From the NCBI RefSeq assembly GCF_018986435.1, contig NZ_JAHMIN010000023.1, forward strand, positions 58,092 through 94,470: DNA of 36,379 bases, in the 5' to 3' direction. Made by a program: the position numbers and the translations under genes. Positions 17,131 through 24,613 of this stretch are shown here, in pieces; the stretch's first letter is position 1, and each line of letters begins with the position of its first letter. The notes beneath the pieces were generated by a model. It did no database searches and was not told where the DNA came from. It saw only the letters and a program-made list of their open reading frames with translations. Origin of the DNA: Hahella sp. HN01 (GTDB lineage Bacteria; Pseudomonadota; Gammaproteobacteria; Pseudomonadales; Oleiphilaceae).

Positions 17131-19974
17131 ATGATGTTAGCAAAGAAAACCGCTTTGGCGGCGGCTATCGCCGGCGTACTCATGAGCGCCAACAGCTGGG
17201 CCGATCGCTCCTGGAGTTACACCTACAACAGCCAGAATCTAATGGAGACCCAGGACGGTCCCCGCACGGACGTCAATGACGTCACCACTTACGGCTATCA
17301 TGCCGACGGCAACCTGCACACCATCACCAATGCGCTGTCTCAGGTCACCACGTTGGAGAACTACAACGGAGCGGGTCTGGCGCAGAAGATTATCGACGCC
17401 AACGGCGTCGTGACCCTGTTGGAATACAACTGGCGCGGCCAGCCGGTTAAGCGCACCGTAAAAAGCAGCCAGGGCGACGCCATCACCGTCTTCGTTTATG
17501 ACAAGGTCGGGCTGCTGGAGCAGATCACTCTGGCGGATGGCACCTTCCTGCATTACGAATACGATCCCGCACGTCGTCTGCGTAGCGTCACCAACCGCGC
17601 CGGCGACAAGATCGTCTATGAAGTCGATCCCATGGGCAACCGCACCAAAGTGGAGATCAAAGACGGCGCCGAAAACCTGTTCAACGTGCAGCGGCAGGTG
17701 TTCGACGAGCTGGGCCAGTTGATACGAAGCATCACCGCCGCCAATCATGATACCCGTTACGGTTACGACAAAAATTCCAACATGACGTCCGTCACCGACG
17801 CCAACAACCAGCAGACCGTACAGGGCTTTGACGCGCTGAACCGGCTGATCAAGGTGACTGACGCCAAACTGGGCATCACCCAGTATGAGTACGACGCTCA
17901 GGACCATCTCATTGCGGTTACCGATCCGCGCAACCTGAAGACGACCTACAAGTACGATTACGCTGGCAACATGTACGAGCAGAACAGTCCGGACACTGGC
18001 CAGACTGTCTTTACCCATGATGACGCCGGCAATGCGCTGACCCGCACCGACGCACGCGGCGTGGTGACTGAATACAGCTATGACGCATTGAATCGGGTGA
18101 CGCAGATTCGCTACCCCGCGAATCCCGCCGAGAACATTTCCTACAGCTATGACGACACCGCCAATGGCGCCAAAGGCATCGGCCGCCTGACCCGCATCAG
18201 CGATCAGTCTGGAACCATTAGCTTCCATTACGACGACCGCGGCAACCTAGTGAAGGAAACCCGCGCAATAGAGGGCCAGACCTACGTCACTCTGTATGCC
18301 TATGACTTGGCCAACAAGTTGAAGGACATCACCTACCCCAGTGGTCGCATCGTGCGTTATCACTACAATGAAGAAGGTCAAACAGATCGCGTCGTGACGC
18401 TGGCCAATAGCGGTGCAGCAGAACAGATCGTGGTGGAGAACGTCAGTTACCTGCCCTTCGGCCCCATGCAGAGCCTTACCTACGGCAACGGCCTGACGCG
18501 CACCATGAGCTACGATCAGGACTACCAATTGACCGGTATCGACAGCAGCGTCATGCGTCGCAGCTATGGGTACGATCCGCTGGGCAATATCGCCAGCATC
18601 ACGGATCAGATCGACAGCGCGCAAAGCCAGAGTTTCGGCTATGACGCCCTGTCGCGCCTGGAAACCGCGGACGGCGGATACGGCGATATGCGTTACGACT
18701 ACGACGCAGTGGGCAACCGTACTGCGCGCACCCGCACGCAAAACGGTAAGACCCTGTCAGAGAGCTATGAGTACGCCAGCGACAGCAACCGCCTGACCCG
18801 TGTCGACATCAATGACGACGGCGCCGTCAGTGAACGCACGTTCGCCTACACCGACAATGGCAATATCCGTCAGGATCAGAACAATGCCCGCAATCTGGAG
18901 CTGATCTACAACCAGCAGAACCGTTTAGAAGAAGTGAAGAAAGGCGGCGAGCAACTGGCCATGTATGTACACAACGCCCTCGGCCAGCGCGTCATCAAAG
19001 TCGCGACTGACCCTGCGGCCAACGTGCATTTCCACTACAGCCAAAGCGGTCAATTGCTGGCCGAGACCAAGCCGAGCGGCGAAGTCATTCGGGAAATGAT
19101 TTACCTCAACGGCGTTCCTGTGGCCATGCTGGCGGAAGGCGGTGGCGGCGCAACAACGCCCGTGTCCGACATCATCGTCGACAACCATGACAGCGGCGTC
19201 ACCACTGTCGGAACCTGGAGCGCATCCAGCTTCTCCAGCGTCCGTCATGGCGCAGACTATCAATACGCGCCAGCGGGCAGCGGCGGGAAATCCTTCACCT
19301 GGAAACTCCCCGTCAGCAAAGCTGGCGTCTACAAAGTCTACGCTTACTGGAACGGCGGCTCCTCCCGCGCCAGCAACGCCACTTACAGCCTGCAGACCAG
19401 CGCCGGCGCGCAAAGCATCACCGCCAATCAGCAACAAGGCGGCGGCTGGGGCTTACTGGGCTCCTACTCACTAAACAGCGCCTCAGCCATCACGCTGAAC
19501 GATAACGCTAACGGTTTTGTGATTGCAGACGCCATCAAGCTGGAATGGGTCGGAGCGACTGCAACACCAGACCCCGCTCCCATTACGGTAGACAATAACG
19601 ACGCCACAGCGACGCAGACAGGCGGCTGGAGTATTTCCACCTTCTCTTCCAACCGTTTTGGCGATAACTACCATTACGCTCCCGCCGGGACTGGAAGCAA
19701 AGTATTCACCTGGAGCCTCGCCATCGAGCGGGCAGGCAATTACCGCGTTTACGCCTACTGGAACGGCGGTTCAACCAGAGGCAGTAACGTGAAGTACGAC
19801 ATTCAGACCCAATCAGGAACGCAAAGCGTGCACGTGAACCAACAACAGGGCGGCGGCTCCTGGAGCCAGATCGGCGTATTCCCCCTGGACGCCAACGCGA
19901 AAGTCTCCGTCTCTGACAACGCCAACGGCTACGTCATTGCAGACGCCATCAAAGTGGAATGGGCCGGCGAGTAA
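17131..19974 (+). CDS. Secreted split-Rhs central module: YD repeats plus two golvesin-type domains
   Basis: 947-residue protein with a textbook signal peptide (KKTALAAAIAGVLMSANSWA, cut before DRSW). Mature residues begin with WSYTYNSQNLMETQDGPRTD, which in one-piece Rhs proteins follows the segment that ends modules A and B. About fifteen YD repeats fill 30-670 and end in EVIREMIYLNGVPVAML, the strand normally just before the YFIHxDHLGTP core. In place of the core there are two tandem beta-rich domains of about 128 residues (680-807 and 818-946), each starting VDN(H/N)D and containing YRVYAYWNGGS- and ADAIK(L/V)EW-type motifs, as in golvesin/Xly-type carbohydrate- or surface-binding domains. 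The gene is GC-rich. The missing core is supplied by the next gene 12 bp downstream. Probably exported and assembled with its neighbours. Confidence 0.88.
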   Translation: MMLAKKTALAAAIAGVLMSANSWADRSWSYTYNSQNLMETQDGPRTDVNDVTTYGYHADGNLHTITNALSQVTTLENYNGAGLAQKIIDANGVVTLLEYNWRGQPVKRTVKSSQGDAITVFVYDKVGLLEQITLADGTFLHYEYDPARRLRSVTNRAGDKIVYEVDPMGNRTKVEIKDGAENLFNVQRQVFDELGQLIRSITAANHDTRYGYDKNSNMTSVTDANNQQTVQGFDALNRLIKVTDAKLGITQYEYDAQDHLIAVTDPRNLKTTYKYDYAGNMYEQNSPDTGQTVFTHDDAGNALTRTDARGVVTEYSYDALNRVTQIRYPANPAENISYSYDDTANGAKGIGRLTRISDQSGTISFHYDDRGNLVKETRAIEGQTYVTLYAYDLANKLKDITYPSGRIVRYHYNEEGQTDRVVTLANSGAAEQIVVENVSYLPFGPMQSLTYGNGLTRTMSYDQDYQLTGIDSSVMRRSYGYDPLGNIASITDQIDSAQSQSFGYDALSRLETADGGYGDMRYDYDAVGNRTARTRTQNGKTLSESYEYASDSNRLTRVDINDDGAVSERTFAYTDNGNIRQDQNNARNLELIYNQQNRLEEVKKGGEQLAMYVHNALGQRVIKVATDPAANVHFHYSQSGQLLAETKPSGEVIREMIYLNGVPVAMLAEGGGGATTPVSDIIVDNHDSGVTTVGTWSASSFSSVRHGADYQYAPAGSGGKSFTWKLPVSKAGVYKVYAYWNGGSSRASNATYSLQTSAGAQSITANQQQGGGWGLLGSYSLNSASAITLNDNANGFVIADAIKLEWVGATATPDPAPITVDNNDATATQTGGWSISTFSSNRFGDNYHYAPAGTGSKVFTWSLAIERAGNYRVYAYWNGGSTRGSNVKYDIQTQSGTQSVHVNQQQGGGSWSQIGVFPLDANAKVSVSDNANGYVIADAIKVEWAGE
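19171..19971 (+). repeat. Tandem direct repeat encoding two golvesin-type domains
   Basis: The segments 19171-19551 and 19582-19971 encode homologous domains of about 128 residues. Matching blocks include HYAPAG/QYAPAG, VYAYWNGGS, QQQGGG and DNANGFVIADAIK against DNANGYVIADAIK. They are diverged at DNA level, so the duplication is not recent. Confidence 0.85.
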
Positions 19975-19986
19975 GGAGTAACAGAC

Positions 19987-20721
19987 ATGAAAAGCCTAAA
20001 CCAATTAACAACGATTTTATTCAGCGCCCTATTCTCACTGACCACCCTGCTCAGCGCACAAGCGCACGCGGAAGCCGATCTGTACTTTATCCACTCAGAC
20101 CACCTGGGCACGCCTCAGGCGATGACCGACAGTGATCAAAATGTGGTTTGGAAAACCCTGCAGACTCCGTTTGGAGAGACTGTGAAGGAGACAGGGACTG
20201 CCGTTCAGCCCCTGCGTTTTCCGGGGCAGTATGCTGATCCAGAGTCGGAATTCAATTATAACTATTTTAGAGACTACGACCCTAAGATTGGCCGTTACCT
20301 ACAATCAGATCCAATAGGGTTAGCAGGAGGAATTAATACATATGCATACGTTGAACAAAATCCTCTTCTTTATTTGGACCCTGAAGGCCTTTCAAGGAAG
20401 AAGGGGCTTGCTGAAGCATTTTTATGTGCAGTGCTTTTCATATGCGGCGACGGCGATCCCCATACACCGGATAAAGCAAGTGGACGGAGAGATCCAACTC
20501 CAACAGAGCAGGCCGAGCACGAAAGAAAGAAAAGACAAACAAAAACGCCAAGAAAACGAAAACCGAAAGGAGACGGGGAACTTCCTAGCCTATCACCATA
20601 TGATTTCCCTGTTTGGGCTGCTTGCGTGAATGGTCAAGCTCCTTGTGATATTTGTAAGCTTTGGGGATATACTAATCCTTATTGCGAGAGTCCCTATAAC
20701 CCATACAAATGTGAAAAATAA
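19987..20721 (+). CDS. Secreted split-Rhs C-terminal module: Rhs core plus variable Cys/Lys-rich tip
   Basis: 244-residue protein with its own signal peptide (TILFSALFSLTTLLSAQAHA, cut near residue 28) and AAGGAG 9 bp before the ATG. The mature chain opens directly with the Rhs core motif YFIHSDHLGTPQAMTD and runs through RFPGQYADPESEFNYNYFRD, GRYLQSDPIGLAGG and the boundary NPLLYLDPEGL (125-135), after which toxin tips normally begin. The tip (136-244) is unlike any toxin I recognise. It has a Lys/Arg-rich linker (KKRQTKTPRKRKPKG) and a C-terminal cluster C213, C220, C223, C233, C242. The DNA becomes AT-rich from about 20.23 kb, within the core, marking the tip as acquired. A Sel1-repeat gene begins 5 bp later. 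Confidence 0.85.
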   Translation: MKSLNQLTTILFSALFSLTTLLSAQAHAEADLYFIHSDHLGTPQAMTDSDQNVVWKTLQTPFGETVKETGTAVQPLRFPGQYADPESEFNYNYFRDYDPKIGRYLQSDPIGLAGGINTYAYVEQNPLLYLDPEGLSRKKGLAEAFLCAVLFICGDGDPHTPDKASGRRDPTPTEQAEHERKKRQTKTPRKRKPKGDGELPSLSPYDFPVWAACVNGQAPCDICKLWGYTNPYCESPYNPYKCEK

Positions 20722-20726
20722 TTTAC

Positions 20727-21293
20727 ATGAATAATGCTAGAGCACTTGAAGAAGCTAACAATCTTTATCGAAAGAAAAGGTTTAGTGAAGCAGCTTTGTG
20801 TTATAGAAGCCTAGCATCCAGTGGACATTATGGAAGCGCGCGTAGGCTAGGGTGGATGTATTTGCTCGGTGAAGGATTAGATGTCAATTATAGCGAAGCA
20901 TTGAAGTGGCTAAATTATGCAGCCGAACAGGGTGATGATGAGGCCATGTTTGCTATAGGATGGCTCTATCTATCAATGGGCAATGAAAACTGGCACGAAG
21001 CCTATAAATGGTTTGAGAAAGCGGCAGAGAAAGAGTTTCCTGCCGCAATATATCGGCTAGCTTGGATTCATATGCATTGCGATGGCTATTCAAAGGCCTC
21101 AATTGAAGGCTTGTTGATAAAGTCATCATCACTAGGTTGTTTGCGCGCAAGGAGAGACTTAGGAGTCTGGCGACTAAAAAATAAAAAGGGGTTAACAGAA
21201 AAAATACGAGGAGTCTGGGATATAGTTAGCACATTTATCGCAGTGTTCTACGCCACATATAAAAATAACAATGATCCTAGACTATTGTTTTAG
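20727..21293 (+). CDS. Sel1-repeat protein, candidate immunity protein for the Rhs tip
   Basis: 188-residue helical repeat protein. Sel1 units are clear: SGHYGSARRLGWMYLLGEGL, SEALKWLNYAAEQGDDEAMF, then AIGWLYLSMGNENWHEAYKW and FEKAAEKEFPAAIYRLAWIH. A hydrophobic stretch near the C-terminus (IVSTFIAVFYATY) may associate with membrane. No signal peptide. It begins 5 bp after the tip-encoding gene and is equally AT-rich, so tip and Sel1 gene probably travel together. Sel1-like proteins are known as immunity partners of some polymorphic toxins, which makes that the leading inference. No direct evidence of toxicity is visible. Confidence 0.85.
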   Translation: MNNARALEEANNLYRKKRFSEAALCYRSLASSGHYGSARRLGWMYLLGEGLDVNYSEALKWLNYAAEQGDDEAMFAIGWLYLSMGNENWHEAYKWFEKAAEKEFPAAIYRLAWIHMHCDGYSKASIEGLLIKSSSLGCLRARRDLGVWRLKNKKGLTEKIRGVWDIVSTFIAVFYATYKNNNDPRLLF

Positions 21294-21309
21294 CGATAAA
21301 TTTCGTAAA

Positions 21310-21326
21310 GCCCCCTCATCGGGGGC
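21310..21326 (+). terminator. GC-rich hairpin after the Rhs operon
   Basis: GCCCCC (21310-21315), loop TCATC, GGGGGC (21321-21326), 17 bp after the Sel1 gene stop. No T-run, but it is the first strong hairpin downstream of the operon. A second hairpin, AAGGGGC (21365-21371) with GCCCCTT (21381-21387), follows. Confidence 0.55.
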
Positions 21327-21343
21327 CGTCAGATTTGAAATCA

Positions 21344-21357
21344 ATCAATAGGGTCAG
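21344..21357 (+). repeat. Partial copy of the RAYT element end
   Basis: ATCAATAGGGTCAG here is identical to the first 14 bases of the left 25-bp inverted repeat at 21446, about 100 bp away in the same orientation. It suggests an older insertion or a remnant of a previous copy. Confidence 0.7.
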
Positions 21358-21445
21358 TAAAACCAAGGGGCTACCTGCGCGCCCCTTTCCATCCATCATG
21401 TTTCACTTATTCTATTTATTCAAATTTGCATGAGAATTCTTAATA

Positions 21446-22255
21446 ATCAATAGGGTCAGAGTCATTGATCCTTACATGCTTAAGAGTTAACCTACCAACC
21501 TCAATTTCAGAAACGGATTATTCTGATGGCTCGTTTACCTCGCCTTTATTTCCCGGGCTGTGCTCATCACATCATTCAGCGGGGAAACAATCGTGAACCC
21601 TGCTTTTACGATGAGGCGGACTACAAGGCTTATCTCTCTTCTCTAAAGGATGCGGCAGACAAATATCAGGTCGACATCCATGCTTTTGTCTTGATGACCA
21701 ACCATGTTCATATGCTTGTCACCCCGGTAAACGACCAGGGAATAGGTCGAATGATGCAGGCGCAAGGACGCAAGTATGTTCAGTACTTTAACTACACCCA
21801 TAGCCGCACCGGCACTCTGTGGGAAGGACGTTACAAGTCCACCTTAGTTGATTCTGAGACATACCTGTTAACAGTTTATCGCTATATTGAGCTAAACCCT
21901 GTCAGAGCGGAGATGGTGGAGCATGCTTCTGAGTATCCATGGTCAAGCTATCGGCACAATGCCCTTGGAAGAATGATTCAGTTGATCAGGCCGCATTCGA
22001 TTTACCAGCAACTGGGTAAAACGGCGGAAGAACGCCAGAAGCATTACCGACTATTATTTCGTGGTCGGATGCCAGAACAAGATTTATCTGCGATCCGGGA
22101 AGCGACTAACAAGGCTTGGGTGTTGGGAAATGATCGTTTTAAGGCTGAGATAGAAGCTAAAACTGGAAGACGGGCAAAGCCATTGGGACGAGGAGGAGAT
22201 AGGAAGTCTGAGAAGTTTCACGTGATGAAAGATCAATGACTCTGACCCTATTGAT
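21446..22255. mobile_element. RAYT element bounded by perfect 25-bp inverted repeats
   Basis: Left end 21446-21470 (begins ATCAATAGGGTCAGAGTC) and right end 22231-22255 are perfect reverse complements over 25 bp. They enclose a single Y1 transposase gene. The total length is 810 bp. No target duplication is obvious, as expected for HUH elements. The right end includes the transposase stop codon. Confidence 0.8.
21526..22239 (+). CDS. REP-associated tyrosine transposase (Y1/HUH family)
   Basis: Single-strand DNA transposase of the IS200-like RAYT type, 237 residues. The HUH metal site is TNHVHML (residues 58-64). N-terminal LPRLYFPGCAHHIIQRGNNR, the RTGTLWEGRYKSTLVD block and YRYIELNPVRA(E)MV with the catalytic tyrosine region are all typical. 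The C-terminal extension (GRGGDRKSEK) is basic. The frame is intact, so it may be active. It is flanked by the perfect 25-bp inverted repeats that are presumably its recognition sites. Sitting just after the Rhs tip and Sel1 gene, it may have helped to shuffle this region. Confidence 0.92.
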   Translation: MARLPRLYFPGCAHHIIQRGNNREPCFYDEADYKAYLSSLKDAADKYQVDIHAFVLMTNHVHMLVTPVNDQGIGRMMQAQGRKYVQYFNYTHSRTGTLWEGRYKSTLVDSETYLLTVYRYIELNPVRAEMVEHASEYPWSSYRHNALGRMIQLIRPHSIYQQLGKTAEERQKHYRLLFRGRMPEQDLSAIREATNKAWVLGNDRFKAEIEAKTGRRAKPLGRGGDRKSEKFHVMKDQ

Positions 22256-22262
22256 ATGAAAC

Positions 22263-22541
22263 ATGAGTATAGAAAGTATAGTTTGGTTAGCTGCACCAAT
22301 TATTTTATTCTCTGCGTGCGGCTTTTTTATGCCTAGGTTAATTAACAGACAGCGATTCAGCTTTGTTTTTATTGGAGTAATTTTAGGCTTTACCGGATTG
22401 TTAATGGGGCCCCGATGCCTATGCATGAAATTAGAGGAAAAAATATATGGAGCGTTAGTTTATTCTATTAGCCTTTCCCTAATAATTATATTAGCTTTAT
22501 ATTTCCTTCTAATTTTCAGGAAGAAAGGGGATAAAAAATGA
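22263..22541 (+). CDS. Small membrane protein, unknown
   Basis: 92-residue AT-rich gene starting 7 bp after the RAYT right end. Three hydrophobic segments are visible: IVWLAAPIILFSACGFFM, FSFVFIGVILGFTGLLMG and LVYSISLSLIIILALYFLLI, followed by a basic tail RKKGDKK. No clear ribosome site, and no family recognised. Its position in the accessory stretch behind the Rhs tip makes an orphan immunity protein conceivable, but nothing in the sequence proves it. Confidence 0.55.
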   Translation: MSIESIVWLAAPIILFSACGFFMPRLINRQRFSFVFIGVILGFTGLLMGPRCLCMKLEEKIYGALVYSISLSLIIILALYFLLIFRKKGDKK

Positions 22542-22599
22542 CAGCTGGAATACGAGCAAAGCCATTTATCAGCATACATTTAATCGAAGTGATATTTTT

Positions 22600-22914
22600 A
22601 TGAATTGGTATGCAGTTAGAAACCTATATCATTTTGGAGTAAAAAAGTCAGGCGCCAACGTATTCGAAGAAAGAATCGTTTGCATTCATGCAAAAGACTT
22701 TGAAGAAGCTCATGAAAAAGGAAAAGAAGAGTCTGAAGCCTATGCATTAGAAAATGAATTTGAAGCACACAATGAACAGCATGCGTACAAACAAGATGGA
22801 AAAAAATTAATTGATGGATATGAGTTATGGTCAGAGTTATACGAATCGAACCTGAGTTTAGATGAGTTCTACAAAGAGCACTATTTAAAGTACATGTATG
22901 CGCCAGATGAGTAG
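22600..22914 (+). CDS. DUF4288-like protein
   Basis: 104-residue acidic, probably cytoplasmic protein. The opening NWYAVRNLYHFGVKKSG and the FEERIVCIHAKDFEEAHEKG block match the layout of DUF4288 proteins (WYAVR...yEERIvl...fEeA). Small proteins of this family often sit in polymorphic-toxin immunity clusters. It is AT-rich like its neighbours and lacks a strong ribosome site. Function as an orphan immunity protein is an inference from context. Confidence 0.7.
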   Translation: MNWYAVRNLYHFGVKKSGANVFEERIVCIHAKDFEEAHEKGKEESEAYALENEFEAHNEQHAYKQDGKKLIDGYELWSELYESNLSLDEFYKEHYLKYMYAPDE

Positions 22915-23016
22915 AAACGTCCTACACGAGACTGTAATTTAATTTGTGTATCTGCCTGTCACTAGTACCCTATAGCAGGGTTAAGGATAGGTAGACAATG
23001 AACCAGAAAGAATTAG

Positions 23017-23494
23017 GGAACCTCTGAATAACCCCAAGAATCAGTCATAATACGGCAGCCCAACTCAGCAGGAACACTTTTCATGGAACAGATGACTTTT
23101 TCCGAAGCCGAATACCAGAATAAAAAAGCGTAAGACCCGCCAAGAAATCTTTCTGGACCAGATGGATAAGCCGATTCCCCGGGAATGGTTAGAGAAGGTC
23201 GCCCGTCATTATCCTAGGGGTGAGAATGGTCGGCCGCCGTATCCGTCATCCGGGCCGAAGTGGAGTATCCATGCCGCAACATCAAGCAAGTGTTTGGTTA
23301 TGACAAAGTCCGCTATCGAGGCCTGGCGAAGAACAGAAATCGATTATATCAATTGGCGGCCTTCAGCAATCTTCTTATAGTGTGGAAAGAGCTGCGGACA
23401 TAGAACGAAAGTTGTTGAAAAAAGCCAGATGTGGTTGGGTCAAACATACAATGTTGATGGATATTGGGATAACCATAGGTTATCCAGAGTTTCC
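23017..23494. mobile_element. Internally deleted IS5-family remnant with both ends
   Basis: Left end GGAACCTCTGAATAACC (23017-23033) and right end GGTTATCCAGAGTTTCC (23478-23494) are inverted repeats with two mismatches. They are flanked by TTAG (23013-23016) and CTAG (23495-23498), close to the YTAR target duplicated by IS5 elements. The 478-bp length is far short of a complete 1-1.2 kb element. Confidence 0.8.
23083..23403 (+). pseudogene. IS5-family transposase remnant (frameshifted, internal deletion)
   Basis: The N-terminal part reads MEQMTFSEAEYQNKK, then an extra A in an A-run near 23127 shifts the frame. The next frame continues KRKTRQEIFLDQMDKPIPRE to NGRPPYP, the standard IS5 N-terminus. 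Near 23250 most of the catalytic core is deleted, and another frame resumes with AEVEYPCRNIKQVFGYDKVR, YRGLAKN and FSNLLIVWKEL to TAG 23401-23403, the standard IS5 C-terminus. About 105 codons remain of more than 300. It cannot be active itself, but its ends could be moved in trans. Confidence 0.85.
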
Positions 23495-23501
23495 CTAGCA
23501 A

Positions 23502-23933
23502 ATGAAAACAGTATTAATTTTTTGCTTGTTGCTCTCGATAAGTCTGGAAGCACACTCTTTTGAATCGGATATGCCGTCTAGTATTCATCTAGATTCTAAC
23601 GATCTATATAAGCTAAGCATTCAAGATTTTTTGGAATTACTATTATCTAGGCCAGATGGACACATTTTCATTAAAGGCGCCACGATAGGTTGGCCAGACA
23701 TCAAGAGTGTTAAATACTTAAAAAATTTATTAGGCAACAAGGCATCCTGTATGAGTGTATCCTCTTACTCTTCTTCAAGTCTTGGTAGCAGACCATCAGA
23801 CATTGATAGAGAAGTAAGGTTTCTTCTACTTGGAATAAAGGAAAAGTCGTACCCTCCACGGCTAAACTCATTTAATGTAACACAGAAAGAATATGAAGAA
23901 ATAGAAAGCTGGATAAAAACATTATCTAAGTAA
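23502..23933 (+). CDS. Secreted hypothetical protein
   Basis: 143 residues with a signal peptide (KTVLIFCLLLSISLEAHS) and a polar, Ser-rich mature part (SVSSYSSSSLGSRPSD). No family recognised. Its ATG is only 4 bp after the CTAG that flanks the IS5 remnant, so the insertion has replaced its native upstream region; no ribosome site is visible, and expression is doubtful. AT-rich like its neighbours. A periplasmic immunity protein for an exported toxin would look like this, but that is speculation. Confidence 0.6.
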   Translation: MKTVLIFCLLLSISLEAHSFESDMPSSIHLDSNDLYKLSIQDFLELLLSRPDGHIFIKGATIGWPDIKSVKYLKNLLGNKASCMSVSSYSSSSLGSRPSDIDREVRFLLLGIKEKSYPPRLNSFNVTQKEYEEIESWIKTLSK

Positions 23934-24218
23934 CTTGTAGCAGCAACTATTATCCAATATTGTTAAAAGACATCGCTCTGCCAGCCTGTGTAGTAATGGG
24001 GCAGAGTCCAGGAAAATCGCACTATGTATCTGCAAAGAAGCCAAGCCCGATAGAACGGCATTGTCGAGGAAACAACATGCATCGGGATTTTATTTTTCGT
24101 CACCACAATCCTCATGACTTGCATCTCACTTACTTTCAGCTCCTAGTATACGGAAGCTATATACTGTGCGTTATAGTGAGTTCAAACTTAGCTTATCACT
24201 GCTCAATTGGAAATATAT

Positions 24219-24527
24219 ATGAGAAAGTGTCCTTCATGCTTAAAACAGTCAATTTCAAGCTATAAAATCGCCATCTCTGCAGTTATCCCAGGGTACTCAG
24301 TGCATTGCGCCAACTGTTATACGCTAGTAACCCCCTCCATTATGAGAAGAGGGATAATCTTCTGGTATATTGACCACATATTATCCAGCATCGTTATATT
24401 AGCATTAGCGCTTTACAGCTTAGTAAGCTTCGACAGCATATGGATTGCGTTGCTAGGCTTTAGTATCTTTTTAGTCATCAAAGGTGTTATCTACTCAAGA
24501 ACGAAGCTAGTAGTTTTAATAGAGTGA
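24219..24527 (+). CDS. Zinc-ribbon membrane protein, unknown
   Basis: 102 residues from ATG 24219 (a TTG lies 12 bp upstream). The N-terminus has a zinc-ribbon pair CPSC ... CANC (CPSCLKQSISSYKIAISA, then VHCANCYTL). Two transmembrane segments follow (HILSSIVILALALYSLV and IALLGFSIFLVIKGVIY). Ribbon-plus-membrane proteins of this size are common and mostly unassigned. It is in the AT-rich accessory stretch with other small orphan genes. Confidence 0.65.
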   Translation: MRKCPSCLKQSISSYKIAISAVIPGYSVHCANCYTLVTPSIMRRGIIFWYIDHILSSIVILALALYSLVSFDSIWIALLGFSIFLVIKGVIYSRTKLVVLIE

Positions 24528-24613
24528 GCTAAAACTTTTCTCAACAGCGAGATTCTTGACTCACTCCGCATTCATTCCAGATCGCCCAAACAGCTAATAG
24601 AGGCAACAACACA

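Noticed and set aside
17239-18228. 329-codon minus-strand frame inside the 947-aa Rhs gene
   Set aside because: Antisense shadow; the sense frame has clear YD repeats.
20342-20629. 95-codon plus-strand frame inside the Rhs tip
   Set aside because: Out-of-frame shadow; the Rhs frame continues smoothly from the conserved core and ends just before the Sel1 gene.
13938-20721. Explanation of the split Rhs as frameshifts or sequencing errors
   Set aside because: Each piece has its own in-frame start, signal peptide, stop and, for most, a ribosome site; the pieces are separated by untranslated gaps, so one or two base errors cannot rejoin them.
23960-24265. 101-codon plus-strand frame between two orphan genes
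   Set aside because: TTG start without ribosome site, no recognisable pattern, and it overlaps the better zinc-ribbon gene.
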